Part shown: positions 8,237-16,940 of the stretch, piece after piece
Numbering within the stretch: the stretch's first letter is position 1
How the letters are laid out: each line of letters starts with the position of its first letter
NCBI GenBank assembly: GCA_905188195.1
Contig: CAJJKY010000001.1
Coordinates: 1-64,000, forward strand
DNA: 64,000 nt
Reading direction: 5' to 3'
Source of the DNA: Streptococcus parasanguinis
GTDB lineage: Bacteria > Bacillota > Bacilli > Lactobacillales > Streptococcaceae
Notes under the pieces: model-generated
What the model was told of the DNA's origin: nothing
Database searches by the model: none
What the model saw: the letters and a program-made list of their open reading frames with translations, nothing else
Position numbers and translations under genes: made by a program

Positions 8237-8550
8237 AAACATTAAAAACCTATAAGGTTAAAGCCTTTACACTGATTGAAATGTTGGTGGTCTTATTGAT
8301 CATCAGTGTGCTCTTATTGCTCTTTGTGCCGAATTTGACCAAGCAAAAAGACTCCGTGAAGGAGACAGGAAATGCAGCGGTTGTGAAGGTGGTCGAAAGC
8401 CAGGCTGAATTGTACGAGCTCAATCATACCAATGACCAAGCCACTCTAGCAAAACTGATTGCGGATGGAAATATTACCAACAAACAAGCAGAATCTTATC
8501 GTGCCTATTATGCGAAAAATAGTGGAGAAACTCGTGCGGTTGCAGATTAA
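8233..8550 (+). CDS. comGC: Competence major pilin ComGC
   Basis: Major subunit of the transformation pilus. The 105-residue prepilin has a short basic leader ending in KA before FTLIEMLVVLLIISVLLLLFV, the class-3 signal cleaved by prepilin peptidase PilD/ComC; Glu5 of the mature pilin is present. Start ATG 8233 sits behind tatggaggttc and overlaps the comGB stop by four bases (ATGA). Confidence 0.95.
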   Translation: MKTLKTYKVKAFTLIEMLVVLLIISVLLLLFVPNLTKQKDSVKETGNAAVVKVVESQAELYELNHTNDQATLAKLIADGNITNKQAESYRAYYAKNSGETRAVAD

Positions 8551-8944
8551 GGCCTTCACCTTGGTGGAGACCCTTCTGACCTTGATGATCGTTAGTTTTA
8601 TTTATCTGGGCTTATCGGGATCGATCAAGACGAGCTTTCAGCAGGTGGAAGAAAAAGTATTTTTTGCAGAGTTTGAACACCTCTATCAAGAAAGCCAAAA
8701 GATAGCCTTGGCAAGGCAAACGGAATTGGATGTTGAAGTGACTGCAAGGAAGATTCAAACGCCCTACCAGACGGTGGAGATTCCTGATTCTGTCATTTTG
8801 CAAGATCCTAAAACTATTCGTTTAGACCGTGCAGGTGGCAATTCATCCCTGGCCAATGTTCACTTTCAGACACAGAGAGGAGTGGTGACCTATCAACTGT
8901 CGCTTGGAAATGGGAAAATTAAAAAAAGCATCCGTTCCCGCTAG
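8534..8944 (+). CDS. comGD: Competence minor pilin ComGD
   Basis: Pseudopilin with the prepilin motif KAFTLVETLLTLMIVSFIYLGLSG near the N-terminus and the family signature DRAGGNSSLANVHFQT further on. GTG 8534 is preferred because ggag stands six to seven bases upstream and gives a typical short leader (MRLQIKAFTLVE); ATG 8510 is an in-frame alternative without a ribosome binding site. It overlaps comGC by 17 nt, so translation is coupled. Minor pilins probably prime or cap the pilus. Confidence 0.92.
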   Translation: MRLQIKAFTLVETLLTLMIVSFIYLGLSGSIKTSFQQVEEKVFFAEFEHLYQESQKIALARQTELDVEVTARKIQTPYQTVEIPDSVILQDPKTIRLDRAGGNSSLANVHFQTQRGVVTYQLSLGNGKIKKSIRSR

Positions 8945-9197
8945 TATTCTCATAGAATCCTTAGTTGCCTTGGGTTTATTTGCCATGATTACGACCTTAT
9001 TGTTAGGGGAGATCCGGCGTTCGCGCAAGGAGCGACTAGCGGATTTCAAAGAGGTAGAGGTCTTATCTGTCGCTCAAATGGCGCTTCAGACAGGGCAAAA
9101 TCATCTGGAGGCCAATGGTATTCAAGTTCAAGTCGAAAAAGATGCCGATCAACTCACGGTCTATCATCAAGGAAAGGTGGTACTGCATGTGGAATAA
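8910..9197 (+). CDS. comGE: Competence minor pilin ComGE
   Basis: A small pseudopilin (95 residues) with the helix PASILIESLVALGLFAMITTLLLGEIRR after a short basic leader. Start ATG 8910 (MGKLKK) is chosen over TTG 8904. It overlaps comGD by 35 nt. A minor subunit of the competence pilus. Confidence 0.88.
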   Translation: MGKLKKASVPASILIESLVALGLFAMITTLLLGEIRRSRKERLADFKEVEVLSVAQMALQTGQNHLEANGIQVQVEKDADQLTVYHQGKVVLHVE

Positions 9198-9639
9198 AGG
9201 TAAGGTCAAGGCCTTTACCCTGCTCGAAGCCTTGGTCGCTCTCTTGGTCCTTAGTGGGGGTGTGTTGGTCTTTCAAGGCTTGACTAAGCTCCTGCATGCT
9301 GAATTGGACTACCAAGCACACCAAAAGCAGGAGGAATGGATACTTTTTCAGCAACAATTGCAGGTGGAATTGGATCGGAGTCATTTTGAAAAAATAGCGG
9401 ACAATCATATCTACTTGGTTCAGGATCAAAAACCAATTGCTATTGGTCAATCGAAAGGAGATGATATCCGAAAAACAGATGATAAGGGCAGGGGCTATCA
9501 GCCTATGATTTCAGGAGTTCGCTCTAGCCAAATTTGGCAGGAGGGAGAGTTGATTCATCTGCGGTTGAATTTCGAAGAAGGTCTAGAAAGGGAGTATGTC
9601 TACCATGTGGTACCAGCGATGCAAAATGAAAAAAGTTAA
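9187..9639 (+). CDS. comGF: Competence minor pilin ComGF
   Basis: A 150-residue pseudopilin with the prepilin motif KAFTLLEALVALLVLSGGVLVFQG. ATG 9187 follows aaaggtgg and overlaps the comGE stop. The C-terminal half (EYVYHVVPAMQ) is typical of ComGF. Confidence 0.92.
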   Translation: MWNKGKVKAFTLLEALVALLVLSGGVLVFQGLTKLLHAELDYQAHQKQEEWILFQQQLQVELDRSHFEKIADNHIYLVQDQKPIAIGQSKGDDIRKTDDKGRGYQPMISGVRSSQIWQEGELIHLRLNFEEGLEREYVYHVVPAMQNEKS

Positions 9640-10063
9640 GGCTGGTGTCTTGCTCTACGCCCTCTTGATGGCAGCGATTTTTAGTCTCTTGCTTCAGTTT
9701 TACCTGCACCGTCAGGTTGCGGAGAGACGGATCTTAAAGACGAGTCAAGATCGCCTTCGGGCCTATGCTTTGGTGCAATTGGCTCTTGAAAAGAGAAAGA
9801 GTGATGAGAAGACATCAGAGATTCATTTAAAGTCTGGAACAGTTCAGCTAAAGAAGGATACTGGTTTTCTTCATGCCCAAGCTGAGATGGATGGCGAAAG
9901 CTATGAGTTTGTCCTTCCTGTAAGGGAAGAAAAGGAAAGCAAGAAGAGTCAAAAAGAAAAGAAGAAGACGCAGAAAGATAAGGAGAAGGCAGGGAGCGAA
10001 AAGCCTTCTGAAGAGACGCCAAAAGAGGCCAAGGAGCCATCAGAAAATAGCGAAAAAGACTAA
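9605..10063 (+). CDS. comGG: Competence minor pilin ComGG
   Basis: Last pilin-like gene of the operon. The hydrophobic segment KAGVLLYALLMAAIFSLLLQF is followed by a short globular part and a highly charged Lys/Glu-rich tail (about residues 100-152), as in other streptococcal CglG/ComYG. ATG 9605 (MWYQRCKMKK) is preferred; it overlaps comGF by 35 nt and has gggag about 10 nt upstream. ATG 9596 and ATG 9626 are in-frame alternatives. Confidence 0.88.
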   Translation: MWYQRCKMKKVKAGVLLYALLMAAIFSLLLQFYLHRQVAERRILKTSQDRLRAYALVQLALEKRKSDEKTSEIHLKSGTVQLKKDTGFLHAQAEMDGESYEFVLPVREEKESKKSQKEKKKTQKDKEKAGSEKPSEETPKEAKEPSENSEKD

Positions 10064-10093
10064 TTTTTGGTATGATAGGGTGCGGAGGAAATC

Positions 10094-11047
10094 ATGAATT
10101 TCGAAAAAATTGAACAAGCCTATACCTATCTATTGGAAAACACTCAAAGTATTCAAAATGAATTGTCGACCAACTTTTATGACGCCTTGATTGAACAAAA
10201 TGCCATGTATTTGGATGGCAAGACAGATCTAGACATTGTTAAAAACAATAGCAAAAAATTAAAAGAACTAGGTTTAAGTAAGGAAGAATGGCGCAGAGCC
10301 TACCAATTCCTTTTTATGAAAGCTGCTCAGACAGAGCCTTTACAAGCGAATCACCAGTTCACACCAGATTCGATTGGTTTTATCATTACATTTTTGATCG
10401 ATCAGTTGGCTAAAAGCGACCAACTGGATGTCTTAGAAGTGGGAAGTGGAACCGGAAATCTCGCTGAGACCATTGTCAACAATAGCCGTCTCACGATTGA
10501 TTACTTAGGATTGGAAGTAGATGATCTCTTGATTGATCTATCTGCTAGTATCGCAGATGTGATGGAGTCTAGCATTGTCTTTGCACAAGGCGACGCGGTG
10601 CGTCCACAAGTGTTGAAAGAAAGTGACTTGATCGTTAGCGACTTACCGATTGGCTATTATCCAGATGATGCGATTGCACAGCGCTATCAGGTGGCGAGCT
10701 CCGAAGGCCATACCTATGCCCATCACCTCATGATGGAACAGGCCCTGAAATACCTGAAACCTCAAGGAGTAGCCATCTTTTTAGCTCCAAATAACCTCTT
10801 GACGAGCCCTCAGAGTGATCTGTTGAAAGCTTGGCTAACAGACAAAGCCCAAATTCTTGCCATGCTGACCTTGCCAGAATCTCTTTTTTCAAATCCTGCC
10901 TATGCTAAGACGATTTTCGTCCTACGAAAACAAGAAGAAGAGTCTGTTCAGCCCTTTGTCTATCCTTTTACCGATCTCCAGGATCAAGACCAGGTGGTTC
11001 ACTTCATGGAAAGTTTCCAAAACTGGTTAAAGGATAGTGAAATTTGA
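10094..11047 (+). CDS. Class I SAM-dependent methyltransferase (YtxK-like)
   Basis: A DNA-methylase-like protein of 317 residues found next to comG operons in many Firmicutes (YtxK in Bacillus). The SAM site reads VLEVGSGTGNLAETIV and the catalytic loop is SDLPIGYYP, a variant of the (D/N)PPY motif of N6-adenine methylases. No target-recognition domain is visible and the substrate is unknown. It lies 30 nt after comGG with its own rcggaggaaatc-type ribosome binding site and a possible -10 box (tatgat) just upstream, so it may be transcribed both with and without comG. Confidence 0.85.
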   Translation: MNFEKIEQAYTYLLENTQSIQNELSTNFYDALIEQNAMYLDGKTDLDIVKNNSKKLKELGLSKEEWRRAYQFLFMKAAQTEPLQANHQFTPDSIGFIITFLIDQLAKSDQLDVLEVGSGTGNLAETIVNNSRLTIDYLGLEVDDLLIDLSASIADVMESSIVFAQGDAVRPQVLKESDLIVSDLPIGYYPDDAIAQRYQVASSEGHTYAHHLMMEQALKYLKPQGVAIFLAPNNLLTSPQSDLLKAWLTDKAQILAMLTLPESLFSNPAYAKTIFVLRKQEEESVQPFVYPFTDLQDQDQVVHFMESFQNWLKDSEI

Positions 11048-11056
11048 TCAAAGATC

Positions 11057-11065
11057 TGATATAAT
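11057..11065 (+). promoter_or_regulatory. Extended -10 promoter of ackA
   Basis: TGATATAAT is an extended -10 element with a perfect TATAAT at 11060-11065. A weak -35 (gtgaaa) is 17 bp upstream. A partial catabolite-response-like sequence (tgaaaacgcttaat) follows at 11074, downstream of the expected start point. Confidence 0.65.
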
Positions 11066-11098
11066 AGAGGAAGTGAAAACGCTTAATGAGGTGAATAT

Positions 11099-12292
11099 AT
11101 GTCGAAAACAATTTCTATTAATGCAGGAAGTTCTAGTTTGAAATGGCAATTGTACCAAATGCCAGAAGAAACTGTTCTTGCAAAAGGGTTGATTGAACGG
11201 ATCGGTTTGAAAGATTCTATTTCAACGGTAAAATTTGATGGACGCTCTGAAAAACAAGTATTAGATATCCAGGACCATACACAAGCTGTAAAAATTTTGT
11301 TGGATGATTTGATTCGCTTTGATATTATCAAATCCTATGATGAGATTACAGGCGTGGGTCACCGCGTCGTTGCTGGTGGAGAATACTTCAATGATTCTGC
11401 CTTGGTAGATGACGAAGTCCTTCGAAAAGTAGAAGAATTGTCTTTGTTAGCACCTCTTCATAATCCTGCAAATGCAGCTGGAATTCGTGCCTTTAGAGAG
11501 ATTTGTCCAAATATTACCAGTGTTGTGGTATTTGATACTTCTTTCCATACAACCATGCCAGAAAAAGCTTATCGTTACCCTCTTCCAACCAAATATTACA
11601 CAGAAAATAAGGTCCGCAAGTATGGCGCTCATGGAACCAGTCACCAGTATGTAGCTGGTGAAGCTGCTAAACTTCTTGGAAAACCGTTAGAAGAATTGAA
11701 ATTGATCACCTGCCATGTCGGAAATGGGGTATCTGTTACAGCGGTTGACAAGGGAATTTCTGTCGACACCTCAATGGGCTTCACGCCTCTAGGTGGCGTC
11801 ATGATGGGAACGCGGACAGGGGATCTCGATCCAGCGATTATTCCTTACTTGATGGAACATACAGAGGATTTCAATAAGCCTGAAGACATCAGCCGCATCT
11901 TCAATCGTGAATCAGGTCTTCTGGGTGTTTCTGAATCTTCTAGCGACATGCGGGATATTCATACAGCGATGCACAATGGAGACGAAAAAGCCAAATTGGC
12001 TTACGATATCTTTATCGATCGTTTGCAAAAATACATTGGTCAATACTTAGCTGTCTTGAATGGTGCAGATGCCATCATTTTTACAGCAGGGATCGGTGAA
12101 AATGCAGTAAACGTTCGTTCTTCTATTATCAATGGGATCAGCTGGTTTGGATGCAAGGTCGACCCTGAAAAGAACGTCTTTGGAGTTGTCGGAGATATTT
12201 CTACAGATGATTCCCGTGTCAAGGTATTGGTTATTCCAACTGATGAAGAGTTGGTGATTGCGCGTGACGTTGAACGTTTCAAAAATCAGTAA
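11099..12292 (+). CDS. ackA: Acetate kinase
   Basis: Converts acetyl phosphate and ADP to acetate and ATP, the energy-yielding last step of the pyruvate-acetate branch. The 397-residue protein has the ASKHA-fold acetokinase signatures: INAGSSSLKWQLY at the N-terminus, VGHRVVAGGEYF, DTSFHTTMPEKAYRYPLP, MGFTPLGGVMMGTRTGDLDP and FTAGIGENA. The start is unambiguous (aatgaggtgaatat then ATG). The location after comG and the methyltransferase is conserved in streptococci. Monocistronic: own promoter and following terminator. Confidence 0.97.
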   Translation: MSKTISINAGSSSLKWQLYQMPEETVLAKGLIERIGLKDSISTVKFDGRSEKQVLDIQDHTQAVKILLDDLIRFDIIKSYDEITGVGHRVVAGGEYFNDSALVDDEVLRKVEELSLLAPLHNPANAAGIRAFREICPNITSVVVFDTSFHTTMPEKAYRYPLPTKYYTENKVRKYGAHGTSHQYVAGEAAKLLGKPLEELKLITCHVGNGVSVTAVDKGISVDTSMGFTPLGGVMMGTRTGDLDPAIIPYLMEHTEDFNKPEDISRIFNRESGLLGVSESSSDMRDIHTAMHNGDEKAKLAYDIFIDRLQKYIGQYLAVLNGADAIIFTAGIGENAVNVRSSIINGISWFGCKVDPEKNVFGVVGDISTDDSRVKVLVIPTDEELVIARDVERFKNQ

Positions 12293-12307
12293 ACTGAAAT
12301 AAAGTGA

Positions 12308-12345
12308 GAAGGCTAGAGGCGAAAGCCCCAGTCTTCTTATTTTAT
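12308..12345 (+). terminator. Intrinsic terminator of ackA
   Basis: A stem-loop (gaaggctagaggc / gccccagtcttc around a GAAA loop, with mismatches) is followed by a T-rich run. Confidence 0.75.
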
Positions 12346-12364
12346 ACAAGAAAGAGGTTGTCCA

Positions 12365-13096
12365 TTGAAAAAAATACAGTCTTTTGTTCGAGAGCACCCA
12401 TTATGTAAGAATGTTCTCTGGATCCTGCTTTTTGTGCCCTTATTCTTTCTCTCCCAATTTCCCCTCATCACCATGGTTTATTCCCTTCAAGAAGGAGTGA
12501 ATGCGGAGTCGGTTACTGTTTTTACAGCCTTAGCTACAGTGGTGGTGCTCTTTGCTTTTTATAGAATCATCAAGATGAGCCCTCTGGAGAACTTAGATGT
12601 TCGGGTGATTACCTGGCCGGCTCTGGGGAGAAATTTTCTTTTTCTTCTCTTATTGATGGCTAATAACCTGCTCGCCTATCCCATATTGAAACAAGAGGCA
12701 GGTGGTACGACGGCAAACCAAGCGGCTCTGAATGAACTGCAATCTCATGCTCCTTTTCTTGCTATGGGAATGGTCGTGATCCTTGTCGCTCCGATTCTAG
12801 AAGAGCTACTCTGTCGGGCCATCATCCCTCGTTTGATCTTTCGAGGGGCAGAACCAATCGGATATCTAGCTGGTGCTCTCTTTTTTACTTACTTGCATGG
12901 TCCGAGTACCCTAGGGGAATGGGTAGCTTACGGAGGCATGTCCTTGATCTTAACTTGGGTGGCTTATCGCTACAAGCGGATCGAGTATAGCATTTGCCTT
13001 CATATGACCTTGAATGCGCTGGCTTATTATTATCCGGTGGTCATACTCCTTTGTTTATTGCCAGTATGGAGAGTTTTCTTCCATGATAAATTATGA
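12365..13096 (+). CDS. CPBP family intramembrane glutamic endopeptidase
   Basis: An integral membrane protein of 243 residues with six to seven helices and the CPBP/Abi motif EELLCR (in VAPILEELLCRAIIPRL), then the second conserved His-containing region FTYLHGPS. Family members include the CAAX-processing protease Rce1 and bacteriocin self-immunity proteins; the substrate here is unknown. It probably starts at TTG 12365 behind aaagagg. No bacteriocin gene is beside it, so a housekeeping or envelope role is as likely as immunity. Confidence 0.85.
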   Translation: MKKIQSFVREHPLCKNVLWILLFVPLFFLSQFPLITMVYSLQEGVNAESVTVFTALATVVVLFAFYRIIKMSPLENLDVRVITWPALGRNFLFLLLLMANNLLAYPILKQEAGGTTANQAALNELQSHAPFLAMGMVVILVAPILEELLCRAIIPRLIFRGAEPIGYLAGALFFTYLHGPSTLGEWVAYGGMSLILTWVAYRYKRIEYSICLHMTLNALAYYYPVVILLCLLPVWRVFFHDKL

Positions 13097-13182
13097 TAAA
13101 ATGGTAAGTACCAATGAGTTTTGATGCAGAACCATCCTACAGAAGGTCAGATAAAATCAGAAATCCGTATGGAGAGTAGACT

Positions 13183-13217
13183 CAGGGGTTTAGAACACTT
13201 GTTCTAGCCTCTTTTGT
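13183..13217 (+). terminator. Probable terminator/attenuator upstream of folP
   Basis: The stem aggggtttagaac / gttctagcctct with a four-base loop is followed by tttt at 13210-13215. It lies within the 162-nt gap between the CPBP gene and folP, so it either ends the upstream transcript or acts as an attenuator in a folP leader. An AT-rich possible -10 (around 13092-13098) overlaps the end of the CPBP gene. Confidence 0.5.
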
Positions 13218-13258
13218 TCGCAATCATGCTGTAGTAAGGGAATCAAAGGAGAACGAAA

Positions 13259-14215
13259 ATGATTGATAAAAAATGGCTGAGTGGCCGAGGGACCGGTCTT
13301 TGTGGGATCTTAAATGTCACTCCGGATTCATTTTCTGATGGCGGTAAGTATACGAGTGTGGATGCAGCCTTGCAGCAGGCGAGAAAACTGATCCAAGAAG
13401 GAGCTCAGATCCTCGATATCGGAGGAGAATCAACCAGACCCAGACCAGGTAGTCATTATGTAGAGATCCAAGAAGAGATTGACCGCGTGGTTCCAGTGAT
13501 TAAAGCCATTCGGAAAGAAAGTGATGTCTGGATTTCAGTGGATACCTGGAAGTCCCAGGTGGCGGCGGCGGCGCTCGAAGCTGGGGCTGATATTGTCAAC
13601 GATATTACGGGTTTTCTTGGAGATCCTAAGATGGCTGCTGTCGTCGCGGAGCATGAAGCGAGCGCAGTTCTCATGTTTAATCCAGTGATGGCAAGACCGC
13701 ATCATCCAAGTTCCACTATCTTTCCAAGTTTTGGTTTCGAACCAGTCTTTTCAGAGCAAGAGCTTCAACAGATGGCTCAAGAACCGATTCAAGACTTGAT
13801 GTGGACCTTCTTTGACCGCTCGCTTGCGGTAGCGAAAGCAGCTGGTGTCCAGACGGATCGTATTATGTTGGATCCTGGAATCGGATTTGGGTTGACCAAG
13901 CGAGAGAACTTACTCTTATTACAAGAACTTGGGACGATTCACCAAAAGGGGTATCCGATCTTTCTAGGGGTCTCCCGCAAACGCTTTGTGGTCAACATTA
14001 TTGAGGAAGCTGGATTTGAGACAGATCCTGCAACGGAGACTGGTTTTTGGAATCGGGACCTGGCTTCGAGCCATTTGACCAGTATTGCAGCCAGTCAAGG
14101 AGTCGAAGTGGTGCGGGTGCATGATATTCCCCTTCACAAGATGGCAGCCAGTCTGGGGCAAGCCATTTTCCAAGCCCAAGAGGCAGCAGATACCAATTTA
14201 AAACAATACAAGTAA
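13259..14215 (+). CDS. folP: Dihydropteroate synthase
   Basis: Condenses pABA with 6-hydroxymethyl-7,8-dihydropterin pyrophosphate to dihydropteroate; the sulfonamide target. The 318-residue protein has ILNVTPDSFSDGG, LDIGGESTRPRPGS and the C-terminal RVHDIP motif. A stretch after MFNPVMARPHHPSSTIFPSFG is longer than in short DHPS forms, as in the streptococcal SulA type. Start ATG 13259 follows aaaggag. First gene of the folate operon; it abuts folC (TAA then ATG). Confidence 0.96.
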   Translation: MIDKKWLSGRGTGLCGILNVTPDSFSDGGKYTSVDAALQQARKLIQEGAQILDIGGESTRPRPGSHYVEIQEEIDRVVPVIKAIRKESDVWISVDTWKSQVAAAALEAGADIVNDITGFLGDPKMAAVVAEHEASAVLMFNPVMARPHHPSSTIFPSFGFEPVFSEQELQQMAQEPIQDLMWTFFDRSLAVAKAAGVQTDRIMLDPGIGFGLTKRENLLLLQELGTIHQKGYPIFLGVSRKRFVVNIIEEAGFETDPATETGFWNRDLASSHLTSIAASQGVEVVRVHDIPLHKMAASLGQAIFQAQEAADTNLKQYK

Positions 14216-16090
14216 ATGAAGACAAAAGAACATCAGTTGGATCTTCGTTGGCTAGAAGCCTATCGTTCCCAAGATCCACATTTCGGCTTGGAGCGCATGG
14301 AAGCTCTCTTGGCTTTGAGAGGAAATCCTCACCTAGACTGTCGGGTTATTCATGTTGCGGGGACCAATGGCAAAGGCTCTACCATTGCTACCTTGTCCCA
14401 ACTCTTGAGGCAGGCAGGTTTACGCGTTGGAGTCTTTACATCTCCTTATCTGATCCATTACAATGACCAAATCACCATTAATGGCGAAGCCATTTCAGAT
14501 CAAGACCTGCAAACCTACCTGGATAGTTACCAGCAGCTCCTGCAAACTGAACAATCAAAGGCCGTCTTTCAAGGGTTGACTGAATTTGAAGTGATGACGG
14601 CCATCGCCTATGATTATTTTGCTCACGAGGAGCTGGATTATGTGATCATGGAAGTCGGTATGGGGGGACGACTAGACAGTACTAATGTCTGTCAGCCCGT
14701 TCTGACCGCGATCACTTCGATTGGCTTGGATCATGTTGCCCTTCTTGGGCCAGATCTGGCTTCCATTGCCCGTGAAAAGGCAGGCATCATTAAGCCAGGA
14801 ATTCCTCTGGTTCTAGGGAAATTAGAAGCAGAAGCCAGCCAAGTCATTGAAGGTATTGCGATTCAGAAGCAGGCACCGATAACAGCCTATGACAGAGATT
14901 ACCAAGTTGAGCTAGAAGCCTCTTGTCTATCAGGCCAATCATTTTCTTATCACAGTTCTAAAAGAGAAACAGCCTCTTATCAAGTAGCGCTCTTAGGTCA
15001 TCACCAGGCCAGAAATGCAGCTCTTGCGATCAGTATCTGTGATGTACTTTTTGAAAGAGAAGGGCGTGAACTCTTGTCAAGAGAGTTAGTGGATGAGGCC
15101 TTGCATCAAGTCGTCTGGCCTGGCCGGATGGAAGTGGTCTCGCAAAATCCCATGATCTTGCTAGATGGGGCCCATAACCCCCACGCCGTTGCGCCTTTAA
15201 TCGCAAGTCTTCGGGAACTGTTCCCAGGCCAAAAAAAGACCATTCTTTTTACCTGCATCCGGACCAAAGCCTTAGAAGAGATGCTCATTCAGTGGCAGGA
15301 ACTAGAAAATAGTCGCTTGATCCTCACGACTTTTGAAGATCCAAGAGCCTATTCTCAAGAAGAGATAAGAGCTGCTGCGAAAAACCATCAGCTTGAGGAA
15401 GTCAATTGGCAAGAGTTTCTACAAAACTGGCAAGCAAAAGGCGATGAGCTCCTCATTGTAACGGGGTCGCTCTACTTCCTTAGCCAGATACGACCTTATT
15501 TATTAAAAAACAGAAAAATCCAACTAGGAGATGATATGGATACAAAGAAAATTGAAGAAGCAGTGAAAATGATCATCGAGGCAGTCGGTGAAGACGAGAA
15601 CCGTGAGGGACTTCAGGAAACGCCAACCCGCATTGCCAAGATGTATCAAGAAATCTTTGCAGGACTAGGGCAGACAGCAGAAGAGCACCTGTCTAAATCA
15701 TTTGAAATCATTGATAACAATATGGTGGTCGAGAAGGATATCTTCTTCCATTCCATGTGTGAGCATCACTTTTTACCATTTTATGGAAAAGTGCACATTG
15801 CCTACATTCCAAATGGCCGTGTGGCTGGGCTTTCAAAACTGGCTCGTACGGTCGAAGTTTACGCTAAAAAACCACAGATTCAGGAACGTTTGACGGTAGA
15901 AATCGCAGATGCCTTGATGAAATATCTTGGAGCACAAGGAGCACTTGTCTGGGTAGAAGCAGAGCATATGTGTATGAACATGCGTGGTGTCCGTAAACCT
16001 GGGACCGCTACAGTGACAACTGCTGCGCGTGGACTGCTTGCGACAGATAAAGACTTAAAAAATGAAGCCTATAAACTCATGGGCCACTAA
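14216..16090 (+). CDS. folC: FolC-FolE in one reading frame (folylpolyglutamate/dihydrofolate synthase + GTP cyclohydrolase I)
   Basis: Residues 1 to about 430 are a Mur-ligase-type FolC: VAGTNGKGSTIATLSQLL (ATP loop), VGMGGRLDSTNV, LDGAHNPHAV. Residues 441-624 are a complete GTP cyclohydrolase I. In streptococci these are normally separate adjacent genes (sulB, sulC). Here no stop lies between them, although the folE ribosome binding site (aggag, 15526-15530) and ATG (15536) are intact inside the frame. Both alternative frames stop just before that ATG (TAG 15525-15527 and TGA 15532-15534), so a single-base change in the nearby A-runs could have joined them. A true bifunctional enzyme or a sequencing indel are both possible. 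Confidence 0.85.
   Translation: MKTKEHQLDLRWLEAYRSQDPHFGLERMEALLALRGNPHLDCRVIHVAGTNGKGSTIATLSQLLRQAGLRVGVFTSPYLIHYNDQITINGEAISDQDLQTYLDSYQQLLQTEQSKAVFQGLTEFEVMTAIAYDYFAHEELDYVIMEVGMGGRLDSTNVCQPVLTAITSIGLDHVALLGPDLASIAREKAGIIKPGIPLVLGKLEAEASQVIEGIAIQKQAPITAYDRDYQVELEASCLSGQSFSYHSSKRETASYQVALLGHHQARNAALAISICDVLFEREGRELLSRELVDEALHQVVWPGRMEVVSQNPMILLDGAHNPHAVAPLIASLRELFPGQKKTILFTCIRTKALEEMLIQWQELENSRLILTTFEDPRAYSQEEIRAAAKNHQLEEVNWQEFLQNWQAKGDELLIVTGSLYFLSQIRPYLLKNRKIQLGDDMDTKKIEEAVKMIIEAVGEDENREGLQETPTRIAKMYQEIFAGLGQTAEEHLSKSFEIIDNNMVVEKDIFFHSMCEHHFLPFYGKVHIAYIPNGRVAGLSKLARTVEVYAKKPQIQERLTVEIADALMKYLGAQGALVWVEAEHMCMNMRGVRKPGTATVTTAARGLLATDKDLKNEAYKLMGH
15536..16090 (+). CDS. folE: GTP cyclohydrolase I, own internal start
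   Basis: First enzyme of pterin synthesis: GTP to 7,8-dihydroneopterin triphosphate. From ATG 15536 the protein has 184 residues, the normal length of the free enzyme, beginning MDTKKIEEAVKMIIEAVGEDENREGLQETP. Zinc ligands and active-site residues are present in SMCEHHFLPFYGK and EAEHMCMNMRGVRKPG. The start has its own ribosome binding site (aggag, 5 nt spacing), so a free FolE is likely to be made whether or not the upstream folC frame reads into it. Fourth step partners folP and folBK flank it. Confidence 0.9.
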   Translation: MDTKKIEEAVKMIIEAVGEDENREGLQETPTRIAKMYQEIFAGLGQTAEEHLSKSFEIIDNNMVVEKDIFFHSMCEHHFLPFYGKVHIAYIPNGRVAGLSKLARTVEVYAKKPQIQERLTVEIADALMKYLGAQGALVWVEAEHMCMNMRGVRKPGTATVTTAARGLLATDKDLKNEAYKLMGH

Positions 16091-16115
16091 TGGCTGGCTA
16101 TAAGAGGTGAAGAGA

Positions 16116-16925
16116 GTGGATCAATTACGGATCAAGGACTTAGAGGTATACGCCTATCACGGTGTTTTCCCAGCAGAAAAAGAATTAGGACAACGCTTTG
16201 TCCTAGACCTATGGGTAGATTATGAGATGACTCGTGCTGCCCGCACAGGTGATTTGGAAGCTTCGATCCATTACGGGATCTTGGCGGAACAGTTGACCGA
16301 GTGGATGCAGGCAGAAAAGATTGATCTGATTGAAACGGTGGCCTTTCAATTGGTTCAAAAGATTTTCGAAAGCTATGCCTTCGTAGAAAAAGTTCGTCTG
16401 GAGTTGAAAAAACCTTGGGCTCCTGTTCCCTTGCCACTCGAGACTTGTTCGGTGACAATCGAACGGGAGAAAAAACGGGCCTTTATTGGGCTTGGCACCA
16501 ATATGGGAGATAAACAACTGCAACTAGAGACGGCGCTAGAAAAACTCAAGGATCGAGGCATTCGCCTTCTTCAGACATCCACAAGGATTGAAACAGAACC
16601 CTGGGGAGGAGTGGAGCAGGACACCTTTTTGAATCAGGTGGCAGAGGTTGAAACCTGGATGACCCCAGAGGATTTACTAGAGACCTTACTTGCTATTGAG
16701 CAGGAAATGGGGCGTGTCCGTGAGATCAAGTGGGGGCCACGTGTGATCGATCTAGATCTGCTCTATATGGATGACACCATTTGTTACAGTCCGAGCTTGA
16801 TCTTGCCGCATCCTTATGTGGCAGAACGTGCCTTTGTCCTAGAGTCTTTGAATGAAATTGCTCCTCATTTTGTGGACCCTGTTCAAAGAAAGCCCATTCG
16901 CCAATTATGGGAGGCTGTCAAATAG
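16116..16925 (+). CDS. folBK: Bifunctional dihydroneopterin aldolase / HPPK
   Basis: Two consecutive folate steps in one polypeptide, as in pneumococcal SulD. Residues 1 to about 118 are dihydroneopterin aldolase (MDQLRIKDLEVYAYHGVFPAEKELGQ). From about 122 follows hydroxymethyldihydropterin pyrophosphokinase (RAFIGLGTNMGDK, TEPWGGVEQDTFLNQV, RVIDLDLLYMDD, LPHPYVAERAFVLESL). GTG 16116 is preferred because aagagg lies eight bases upstream; GTG 16107 overlaps that site. Last gene of the folate operon, followed by a terminator. Confidence 0.93.
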   Translation: MDQLRIKDLEVYAYHGVFPAEKELGQRFVLDLWVDYEMTRAARTGDLEASIHYGILAEQLTEWMQAEKIDLIETVAFQLVQKIFESYAFVEKVRLELKKPWAPVPLPLETCSVTIEREKKRAFIGLGTNMGDKQLQLETALEKLKDRGIRLLQTSTRIETEPWGGVEQDTFLNQVAEVETWMTPEDLLETLLAIEQEMGRVREIKWGPRVIDLDLLYMDDTICYSPSLILPHPYVAERAFVLESLNEIAPHFVDPVQRKPIRQLWEAVK

Positions 16926-16940
16926 TTTCTCTTCTTTGCA

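Noticed and set aside
13097..13258. A folate (THF) riboswitch in the folP leader
   Set aside because: The gap is long enough and has a hairpin with T-run, but I could not match the THF riboswitch consensus by eye, so only a terminator/attenuator is reported.
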